Under the pieces are notes generated by a model that was given only the letters and a program-made list of their open reading frames with translations, had not been told where the DNA came from and searched no databases. A stretch of DNA of 40,309 bases from Monoglobus sp964442605 (GTDB lineage: Bacteria; Bacillota; Clostridia; Monoglobales; Monoglobaceae). Position numbers and translations under genes: made by a program. Numbering within the stretch: the stretch's first letter is position 1; each line of letters starts with the position of its first letter. The stretch is taken from the NCBI GenBank assembly GCA_964442605.1, contig CAYTZR010000017.1:1-40309 (forward strand). Direction: 5' to 3'. Positions 33,612-40,309 of the stretch are shown in pieces.

Positions 33612-34601
33612 ATGAGTAAATTTAGTATCAGATCGCTGTGCGAGGGGGCTGTCGTAACCGCGCTTACCGTGTTTTTGCTGACTGCGGGGCTTTACTTTCC
33701 GATATTTAGATTATTCACGGTATTTATCGGAGGCATTCCGCTGATGTATCTTATCATCAAGAGGGGCGTGTATGTTTCGGCGGTGTCGTTTATTGCGTCT
33801 ATGCTGCTGCTTTTTGCGCTGACCGGAAACTTTATATCGGGACCTCTCAGCTGCTTTATTACCCTGCTGCCTGCCGTTGCCGCGGGTTACTGTATGGGGC
33901 ATGATTTCAAATACTATCAGACTTTATTGGCGGTAGTGGTTTCGGTAATATTCGGATATTTGGTTGATATTATGATTTTAAACGCGATGGCGGACGGCGG
34001 AAATATCATAGAGAATATGCTCGATGAATCGATGACGATGATGAAGGATACCATAAACGGCTACCTCACGGATGTCAGCGATGGGGACGAGCTGAGCGGA
34101 ATGATATCCGATATGCTCAACCAGACAAAGTATACTGTTTTGAGCTACTTTCCTACTATATTATTGATTATTTCCGGTATTGTAGGATACATAATTACTT
34201 CCGTCTGCATATTCTTTGCGGGAAGGCTCAGGATAAAAAAATATTCTTATGTAAAGTTTTCGAAGATAAAAGCGCCGCGGAGTATGTGCATAGCCGCCGT
34301 TGTGCTTATGCTTATCACATTTTTATCAAATGACGATACTGTGTACACCTTAGCGCTGAAAAATGTTACGGCAATACTTATATTTATTCTTTCGGTTGAC
34401 GGAATGTCACTTGTTGATTATGCTTTGAGCAAAAAGGTTAAAAGCGGCTATAAGCGGGCATTAATATACCTTGTCGTGATTTTGGCGGGATATTTGTTTA
34501 TATCCGTAATTTTCTATATATTAATGTTCATAGGAATGCTTGACGCAAATCTTGATATTCGTTTGTTAAAGAGAGCGGGTGATAACAGTGAGGATCAATA
34601 A
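33612..34601 (+). CDS. YybS-like DUF2232 membrane protein
   Basis: A 329-residue polytopic membrane protein with about eight hydrophobic segments and the DUF2232 pattern (EGAVVTALTVFLLTAG, PLMYLIIKRG, FISGPLSCFITLLPAVAAGY). Its position directly before gdpP, rplI and dnaB is the conserved yybS-yybT-rplI-dnaC order of Firmicutes. The function is unknown. The 3' end overlaps the gdpP start by about 14 bp. Confidence 0.88.
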   Translation: MSKFSIRSLCEGAVVTALTVFLLTAGLYFPIFRLFTVFIGGIPLMYLIIKRGVYVSAVSFIASMLLLFALTGNFISGPLSCFITLLPAVAAGYCMGHDFKYYQTLLAVVVSVIFGYLVDIMILNAMADGGNIIENMLDESMTMMKDTINGYLTDVSDGDELSGMISDMLNQTKYTVLSYFPTILLIISGIVGYIITSVCIFFAGRLRIKKYSYVKFSKIKAPRSMCIAAVVLMLITFLSNDDTVYTLALKNVTAILIFILSVDGMSLVDYALSKKVKSGYKRALIYLVVILAGYLFISVIFYILMFIGMLDANLDIRLLKRAGDNSEDQ

Positions 34602-36624
34602 AACCAAGAATTACACCGTAACGGAGATGAATTTAGGATTTATAAATAATGTTATATGCTGCTTTGTTGTGCTTATTTTCGGCATTGCCTTGATTTTGAC
34701 AGACGAGAGCGGCGGCAGGAAATTAACCTTAATCGGATGTGCCGGAATAATCTGCGCGGTGGCGCTTTTGCTTTACGGCATAATAAGTATTCAGACAAGA
34801 AAAAAACGTTTGTACAGGTTTATGCAGAGCTATTCATTTTGTGTGGACGCTGTGACGCGAACGGCTGTGGAAACCTTTGTACACCCTATGGTTGTTATAA
34901 ATGATGAGGGTGAAATAATCTGGAGCAACAGATACTTTTTAAGCATGATAGGCAGAGAGTCGCATTACGGAGAGTATATACAGGACTTATTCAACAATCT
35001 GCCTATCGGCAAATATGTCGAGAGCGATGTTGAGGTTGAGAACGAGTTTGAATATAACGGCAGGAGTTATATTATACACGGACGTTCCGTCTACAACGAG
35101 ACTATTTCCGAAACTCTTATCGGATTGTATTTTGTGGATGTGAGCGATTCCTTAAGGCTCAAGAGAGAGCTTGAGGACACTCGCTGTGTGCAATGTCTGG
35201 TTGTAATTGACAACTACGATGAGGTTGTAAAGGAGACGCCGAATTCCAACCACGGAGCGCTTATCGGTGAGATAGAGCGATGTGTCAACACATGGGTAGG
35301 ACGCGGCTGCGGCGTTGTAAGACGATATGAGAGAGAAAAGTTTATTGTGTTTTTCAGAAACAAGGAGTATTCTGAGATAATAGAAAAAGAAAAGTTTAAG
35401 GTCTTAAACGAGGTCAGAAGCATTAACCTTGAAAATAAAATTCCGGTGACCCTAAGTATAGGAACCGGATTTGGAGGAGCGGATCTTGAGGAAAACAACA
35501 GAATGGCAAACCTTGCCTTAGAGATGGCGCTCGGCAGGGGAGGCGACCAGGTTGTTGTCAAGACACCTACGGCATATAAGTTCTATGGCGCAAAGTCACG
35601 CGAGGTTGAAAAGAGCACTAAGGTAAAAGCAAGAGTTATGGCTCACGCTCTGCGTGAAGCTATTGATCAGTCATCGGCTGTTTTTATCATGGGTCACAAA
35701 AACAGCGACATGGATTGTCTCGGTGCTGCGATAGGACTATACCAGGCGGTTAAGAGCCGTAACGTGGATACCTATATCGTTATGCGCAGGAATACTTCAA
35801 ACGCGAAGCTGCTGCTTAATAACTTTATTGACGACCCGGGGTATATGAATAATATTATAACGGGCGAAAAGGCGCTTCAGCTTATAGATAAGCAAAGTAT
35901 GGTAATAGTTGTTGATACTCACAGACGAAGCATGGTTGAATATGAGGAGCTGCTTAACGCCTCAAAATCAATAGTACTTATCGATCATCACAGGCGCGCC
36001 GAGGATTTCATTGACAACGCTGTTCTCACTTATCATGAGCCGTATGCTTCCTCCGCGTGTGAAATGGTTACCGAGATTTTACAATATGTTCAGGATAACC
36101 CAAAAATCGGTGTAAAAGAGGCGGAGGCTCTTTACGCCGGTATATTCTTGGACACAAAAGGCTTTACGTTCAAAACGGGAGTCAGAACCTTTGAAGCGGC
36201 GGCATATCTCAGACGAATGGGTGTTGACCCCGTAAACGTTCGCAGATTGTTTAAGAGCGATATTAAGGACTCAATAAGGCTCTCTAAGGCAATAAGCAGC
36301 GCCAAGGTATACCGCGGAAACATTGCCATAGTCGTGTGCGATGACACCGGAAAGGATATTCAGGTTCTTGTCGCTAAGACAGCGGACGAGCTGCTTAATA
36401 TCGCGGGAATTGAGGCATCGTTTGTTATTGCGAGAATGGGGCATAAGATTATAATAAGCGGCAGATCGCTCGAGTCTATAAATGTTCAGGTGATTTTGGA
36501 GCGGCTGGGCGGCGGAGGGCATATAACCATCGCCGGAGCGCAGCTTACCAGTCATGATATGAATACAGCGGTGGAGCAGCTGAAAAACGCGATAGATGAC
36601 GTCTTGGATGATAATATCGAATAA
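34588..36624 (+). CDS. gdpP: Cyclic-di-AMP phosphodiesterase GdpP (YybT)
   Basis: About 678 residues. Two N-terminal membrane helices (about 12-60), a PAS-like domain (about 75-160), a degenerate GGDEF domain (about 170-300, no intact GGDEF motif), and DHH/DHHA1 phosphodiesterase domains (about 335-675) with MGHKNSDMDCLGAA, VVDTHRR, VLIDHHRR and the GGGGHITIAGAQ motif. It breaks down c-di-AMP, which controls potassium, osmotic and wall homeostasis. GTG at 34588 is preferred because GAGAGCGGG ends about 8 bp before it; GTG at 34579 is possible. Confidence 0.94.
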   Translation: MRINKTKNYTVTEMNLGFINNVICCFVVLIFGIALILTDESGGRKLTLIGCAGIICAVALLLYGIISIQTRKKRLYRFMQSYSFCVDAVTRTAVETFVHPMVVINDEGEIIWSNRYFLSMIGRESHYGEYIQDLFNNLPIGKYVESDVEVENEFEYNGRSYIIHGRSVYNETISETLIGLYFVDVSDSLRLKRELEDTRCVQCLVVIDNYDEVVKETPNSNHGALIGEIERCVNTWVGRGCGVVRRYEREKFIVFFRNKEYSEIIEKEKFKVLNEVRSINLENKIPVTLSIGTGFGGADLEENNRMANLALEMALGRGGDQVVVKTPTAYKFYGAKSREVEKSTKVKARVMAHALREAIDQSSAVFIMGHKNSDMDCLGAAIGLYQAVKSRNVDTYIVMRRNTSNAKLLLNNFIDDPGYMNNIITGEKALQLIDKQSMVIVVDTHRRSMVEYEELLNASKSIVLIDHHRRAEDFIDNAVLTYHEPYASSACEMVTEILQYVQDNPKIGVKEAEALYAGIFLDTKGFTFKTGVRTFEAAAYLRRMGVDPVNVRRLFKSDIKDSIRLSKAISSAKVYRGNIAIVVCDDTGKDIQVLVAKTADELLNIAGIEASFVIARMGHKIIISGRSLESINVQVILERLGGGGHITIAGAQLTSHDMNTAVEQLKNAIDDVLDDNIE

Positions 36625-36682
36625 TAATATCGAATAATTAAATTTAATTAAATTATCGAACAATTAATTAAGAAAGGAGAGC

Positions 36683-36712
36683 ATGGCAGGCTCATGCGAC
36701 AGTAAATTATGA
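36683..36712 (+). CDS. Nine-codon leader ORF (MAGSCDSKL) coupled to rplI
   Basis: AAAGGAG lies just upstream of the ATG at 36683. The frame reads MAGSCDSKL and stops at TGA (36710-36712), overlapping the rplI ATG as ATGA. The rplI gene itself has no ribosome site in the preceding 15 bases, so L9 may be made by ribosomes that finish this peptide. Seen directly in sequence; translation is inferred. Confidence 0.5.
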   Translation: MAGSCDSKL

Positions 36713-37158
36713 AAGTGATTTTAACTCAGGATGTGAAGGCTCAGGGGAAAAAAGGAGATTTGATAAATGTCAGCGACGGATACGCTACCAACTTTTTGTT
36801 AAAAAAGGGACTTGCCAAGGTTGCCACAAAGCAGGCGATTAACGAGCTTGAGGGTAAAAAGGGCGCGGAGCAGTACAGACGCAACCAAGAGGAGCTAAAG
36901 GCAAGCAATATTGCCGAAAGGATGAAAGAAATCACCGTAAAGCTCACCGCAAAGGCGGGCAAGGAGGGTAAATTATTCGGCTCTATAACCTCAAAGGATG
37001 TTGCCAAGGCTTTGAAGGAGCAGTACAACATAGAAGTCGATAAGAGGAAAATCGATCTTCCGGACGGAATAAAATCCTGCGGTACAAGAGATGTTAAGGT
37101 GTCACTGTATACGGGTGTTACCGGAACCTTTAAGGTACAGGTAACCGAGGCACAGTAA
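36709..37158 (+). CDS. rplI: 50S ribosomal protein L9
   Basis: A 149-residue ribosomal protein with the N-terminal 'MKVILTQDVKAQGKKGDLIN' RNA-binding domain, 'VSDGYATNFLLKKGLA', a long connecting helix and a C-terminal domain (LFGSITSKDVAKAL). The only good ribosome site upstream (AAAGGAG, near 36673-36680) is about 30 bp before the ATG and serves the nine-codon leader ORF. It sits between gdpP and dnaB as in many Firmicutes. Confidence 0.97.
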   Translation: MKVILTQDVKAQGKKGDLINVSDGYATNFLLKKGLAKVATKQAINELEGKKGAEQYRRNQEELKASNIAERMKEITVKLTAKAGKEGKLFGSITSKDVAKALKEQYNIEVDKRKIDLPDGIKSCGTRDVKVSLYTGVTGTFKVQVTEAQ

Positions 37159-37258
37159 TGAAAAGCGGTTTATCGGGATAAATCCCTTTAACGCGATGAC
37201 ATATGAATTTGAGTAACACACGGCAAATCAAGCAAATCAAAAGGAGGTTGAATTTTCA

Positions 37259-38632
37259 ATGGAGTATACGGATGAAGTACAGGGCGGAGGAAGTTCAGCC
37301 CCTGAATTCAGAACTATGCCGTTCCACAACGAAGCGGAGCAGTCTGTCCTTGGCGCGATGATAATTAAGAGGGAGGTAATCCCCGATGTTATCGGCATCA
37401 TATCGCCAAATGACTTTTATATAGAGCGTCACAGAGAGCTGTGTGATGCTTTATTAGAGATGTTTAACATGGGTATTGAGATTGACTTTGTGACAATAAA
37501 GGAACGGCTTGAAAAGAGAGGCACGCTTGACTCCGTAGGCGGTATGGACTTTGTTATGAGGCTAATGGATCTTGTACCCTCAACCGACCCGAGCAGCGTT
37601 AGGTATTATTCCAAAATCGTCCGCGAGAAGTCAGAGCTGAGAAAGCTGATAGATGTGACCGAGGGTATTGCCGCAAGGTGCTATGCGGCAGAGGAAGATG
37701 TTGATGACATAATCGGGAGCGCGGAGCAGGGCATTATTAACATAACCCAAAACAGAAACGCGACAGGACTTTCACATATTTCAGTATTTCTTGACGAGAG
37801 CGTCGAAAAAATCGAAAAGCTGGCTGACGCGAACGAGAGCGTTACGGGACTTACTACCGGCTTTGTGGATTTGGATAAGAGAACTGCGGGACTGCATCCT
37901 GCGGAGTTTATTCTGATTGCGGCAAGACCGGGTATGGGCAAGACCTCTCTGGCGCTTAATATAGCGCAGAATGCGGCGGTGATTGACAAGGCGACTGTCG
38001 CGATATTCAGCCTTGAGATGCCTGGCATACAGATTGCGAACCGCATGCTGTCCGCTCAGGCAAAGGTGAGCGCGGAGCGTATAAAGCGAGGCGACTTAAA
38101 GGATGATGACTGGCCGAAGCTGGGCGAGGCGCTTGCGGCTTTGGTTGAAACCAAGATTTATATCGATGATAATTCCGGTGTGACCGCTTCCGAAATAAGC
38201 GCGAAATGCAGAAAGATGAAAATGGAAAAGGGGCTTGACCTGGTAATCATTGATTATTTGCAGCTTATGGGTTCAAGTGTCAGAAACATAAACAGACAGC
38301 AGGAGGTTTCGGACATTTCAAGAACTCTAAAGGTTATGGCAAACGATTTGGGTATTCCCGTCATTGCCCTTTCGCAGCTTAACCGTTCGGTGGAAAAGCG
38401 TGACGTTAAGGAGCCTGTGCTCAGCGACCTTAGGGAGTCGGGTTCAATTGAGCAGGATGCCGATATGGTTTTGTTTATCTACAGAGAGGGCTATTATAAC
38501 GAGGACTGCGAGGAACCGAACAAAACAAAGATTAAGTTCGAAAAGCACAGAAACGGTGAAGTCGGATATGAATATCTGACATGGCTGGGTGAATATACAA
38601 AATTCTCAAACTGGAGCGGTATACGTGAATAA
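37259..38632 (+). CDS. dnaB: Replicative DNA helicase DnaB
   Basis: A 457-residue hexameric helicase (called DnaC in Bacillus). N-terminal domain with 'NEAEQSVLGAMIIKREVIPD', linker, and a RecA-like C-terminal domain with Walker A ARPGMGKTS, Walker B LVIIDYLQLM, 'LSQLNRSVEKR' and 'DLRESGSIEQDADMVLFIYR'. No intein is present. AAGGAGG lies about 11 bp upstream of the ATG. It opens DNA at the replication fork. Its end overlaps the tilS start. Confidence 0.97.
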   Translation: MEYTDEVQGGGSSAPEFRTMPFHNEAEQSVLGAMIIKREVIPDVIGIISPNDFYIERHRELCDALLEMFNMGIEIDFVTIKERLEKRGTLDSVGGMDFVMRLMDLVPSTDPSSVRYYSKIVREKSELRKLIDVTEGIAARCYAAEEDVDDIIGSAEQGIINITQNRNATGLSHISVFLDESVEKIEKLADANESVTGLTTGFVDLDKRTAGLHPAEFILIAARPGMGKTSLALNIAQNAAVIDKATVAIFSLEMPGIQIANRMLSAQAKVSAERIKRGDLKDDDWPKLGEALAALVETKIYIDDNSGVTASEISAKCRKMKMEKGLDLVIIDYLQLMGSSVRNINRQQEVSDISRTLKVMANDLGIPVIALSQLNRSVEKRDVKEPVLSDLRESGSIEQDADMVLFIYREGYYNEDCEEPNKTKIKFEKHRNGEVGYEYLTWLGEYTKFSNWSGIRE

Positions 38633-40088
38633 AGAAGCAGATCCGATTATCAGAGACGTTACACAAAAAATCGTGAATACAATAAACGAACACTGCCTTA
38701 TGGAGGAACGCTCATCTATATTGGTGGCATTCTCCGGCGGCGCTGATTCGGTGTGCCTTTTGGATGTTTTAAACAGGATAAAAAAAGCGAATAAATTCAA
38801 AATCTACGCCGCCCATCTCAATCATGGCATACGCGGTGCGGAGGCGGACACGGATCAGAAATTCGCGGAGGATTTTTGTCAAAAAATAGGAGTACGATGC
38901 TTTTCAAAAAAGGCGGATATTCCGACTATAGCGCGAAAAAACGGACAAACCGAGGAGGAAGCCGGACGCAACGCCAGATATGAATTCTTTGAACAGATAT
39001 GCGAGGAAAACAATATTGATGCCGTTGCTACCGCTCATAATCGAAACGATCAAGCCGAAACCGTGCTTATGCGTGTAATCAGGGGCAGCGGACTTTCAGG
39101 CTTGAGAGGTATAAAATACAGGCGCGAGGACAGAGTTATAAGACCGCTTCTTGACGTGACACGACGGGAAATCGAGGAATATTGCAACGCGGCAGGGCTT
39201 GAATACATAACCGACAGCACCAACGCGGATGACAGCTATACACGTAACCGTGTTAGGCATAAGCTTCTGCCCATGCTTGAGGATGACTTCAACCCAAACG
39301 TTGTGAACGCTCTTGCGAATTTGGCTTTAAATCTCGATCAAGACACCGAATTTATCGATGGATATTCGGAGCGTCTGTATGAGAGATTAAAGGCGCCGAG
39401 TCCCGGCGGGAGGTATAAGGCGCTTCATATTGAGTCGCTAAAAACAGTTAAGAGCGGCAGTATTGTGTCAAGACTTATTTTGCTTTGCGCAAGAGATACA
39501 ATGGAAGTCGGTTATTCGCTTGAAAAAAGACATATTGACGCTGTTTTGAAAATTATTAGCGGAGAAGGTACAGCGGAGGAGCTGCCGGGAGGACTTACGG
39601 TAAGGGAAAGATACGGCTGGCTGGAATTTTCAAAAAACTTACCGAAAAATGATACACAATCCTTAAATTCTTGTAACAATAATGAGTTTTGTGTTGAAGT
39701 GGGAACGGATAAGTTATATAATATAGACAGTATAGGCGCATGTATTTCGCTGACCGTTATGAATGAATACGCGTACAGAGAGGGAACGGGCGATATGTGT
39801 CTGGATGCGGATAAGCTCGGACTTGACAGCGGAGATAATATAAAATTTGTTGTACGCAACAGAATGGCGGGCGACAGAATAGCGGTGTACAAAAACGGAA
39901 AAAGTAAAAAGCTTAAAAATCTGTTTATAGATAAAAAGATACGCCGCGAGGACAGAGACAGGATACCTGTGCTTTGCATGAACGATGAAATAATAATGAT
40001 ACCCGGTGTGCGAATAAATGAAAAATATAAGACAGATCGCCGTACAAAAAATTTCTTAGTGGTGCATTATGAAAAATATGAGGATTGA
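38625..40088 (+). CDS. tilS: tRNA(Ile)-lysidine synthase
   Basis: A 487-residue enzyme that converts C34 of the tRNA-Ile CAU anticodon to lysidine. The N-terminal PP-loop ATPase has VAFSGGADSVCLLD, followed by 'AAHLNHGIRGAEAD', 'TAHNRNDQAETVLMR' and 'GLRGIKYRREDRVIRPLL'; the C-terminal domain ends 'IPVLCMNDEIIMIPGVRI'. An in-frame ATG at 38589 lies deep inside dnaB; GTG at 38625, 8 bp after GGAG (38613-38616), is preferred and gives an 8-bp overlap with dnaB. No clear terminator follows; the dispersed repeat begins soon after. Confidence 0.95.
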   Translation: MNKEADPIIRDVTQKIVNTINEHCLMEERSSILVAFSGGADSVCLLDVLNRIKKANKFKIYAAHLNHGIRGAEADTDQKFAEDFCQKIGVRCFSKKADIPTIARKNGQTEEEAGRNARYEFFEQICEENNIDAVATAHNRNDQAETVLMRVIRGSGLSGLRGIKYRREDRVIRPLLDVTRREIEEYCNAAGLEYITDSTNADDSYTRNRVRHKLLPMLEDDFNPNVVNALANLALNLDQDTEFIDGYSERLYERLKAPSPGGRYKALHIESLKTVKSGSIVSRLILLCARDTMEVGYSLEKRHIDAVLKIISGEGTAEELPGGLTVRERYGWLEFSKNLPKNDTQSLNSCNNNEFCVEVGTDKLYNIDSIGACISLTVMNEYAYREGTGDMCLDADKLGLDSGDNIKFVVRNRMAGDRIAVYKNGKSKKLKNLFIDKKIRREDRDRIPVLCMNDEIIMIPGVRINEKYKTDRRTKNFLVVHYEKYED

Positions 40089-40154
40089 GATGCTTGCAAA
40101 GCTTTTGCTTTGAACAATTGCCCCAAGCCCATATTCCGCCATACCAAGCCGCGG

Positions 40155-40309
40155 CGGCAAAGTCGCAAAAGCTTTGCTGCGCCCGGGTTCGGCGAGCGCG
40201 AGTGACCACACCTGTCAAGGTGTGTGGCTTATAAAGCAGTCCGTCTTATCGCAAAAACGAGGTCACAAACCATTAGCATGATGATGTATGCTGGGCTAGG
40301 CTTGAACTC
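40155..40309 (-). repeat. Inverted copy of the dispersed repeat, cut by the window edge
   Basis: Read on the minus strand, this is related to 1940-2290: 40155-40178 matches 1940-1963 over 24 bp; 40180-40242 matches 2215-2277 over 63 bp with two substitutions; 40255-40271 matches 2186-2202 over 17 bp; and AGCCTAGCCC near the edge matches 2134-2143. The order of modules differs from the left copy, and the element runs past the window end. Bases 40089-40154 show nothing clear. Confidence 0.85.

Noticed and set aside
1616..40309. Composite transposon or genomic island bounded by inverted repeats
   Set aside because: The repeats at the two ends are similar but rearranged, no transposase or integrase is present, and the interior holds essential genes (dnaE, dnaB, rnpB, rplI, tilS). 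They look like members of a dispersed repeat family.

Overview
The window looks like a chromosomal segment of a Gram-positive, probably anaerobic member of the Bacillota, most likely class Clostridia. The signs are S-layer-homology (SLH) anchoring, an ECF-type vitamin transporter, FeoAB, a DHH-type YybT/GdpP phosphodiesterase beside YybS/L9/DnaB, a YqhQ-like DUF1385 protein beside prmC, an apparently class A RNase P RNA, strong AGGAGG ribosome sites and many near-consensus TTGACA-17-TATAAT promoters. No transposase, integrase, phage or CRISPR signal was seen. The genus cannot be fixed from sequence alone.

Layout. 1-1562: a small minus-strand pair (GtrA-like membrane protein, DUF5050 surface protein). 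1563-2459: a gene-free stretch packed with dispersed repeats and GC-rich hairpins; the same repeat family returns inverted at the right edge (40155-40309). 2460-11345: the most distinctive region, a probable cobalamin-acquisition island. A DtxR-like regulator is followed by a cobalamin riboswitch with a terminator, which controls a 988-residue SLH-anchored protein resembling a fused intrinsic factor/transcobalamin. Convergent to it runs a minus-strand operon encoding a secreted alpha-barrel protein, a DUF4430 lipoprotein, EcfT, and a single polypeptide joining both ECF ATPases to the substrate-binding S component. 11494-13826: a pentameric ligand-gated-channel-like membrane protein and a secreted NodB deacetylase.

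13906-21583 (minus strand): prmC, DUF1385, an HtrA-like protease without PDZ domain, birA and dnaE. 21864-24106: serC-serA, then rnpB. 24576-26719: an SH3-repeat membrane protein with a cell-wall amidase, then hpt. 27330-29434: mgtE behind a long unexplained leader, then a tRNA-Leu(CAG) on the minus strand. 30001-30258: a lone small gene of unknown function. 30321-33109 (minus strand): an SCP2-like protein and feoB/feoA. 33270-40088 (plus strand): MazG-like, YybS, GdpP, L9 (behind a 9-codon leader ORF), DnaB and TilS.

How it fits together. The island reads as a complete surface-to-cytoplasm B12 capture route: SLH-anchored and lipid-anchored binders hand the vitamin to an ECF transporter. The SLH protein is under riboswitch control, whereas the transporter operon has only a very short leader. 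The rest is mostly core metabolism and information processing, with two recurring oddities: short tandem duplications just after stop codons, and 14-bp tandem repeats in promoter or leader regions. All domain and function calls come from reading motifs by eye; no database search was run.
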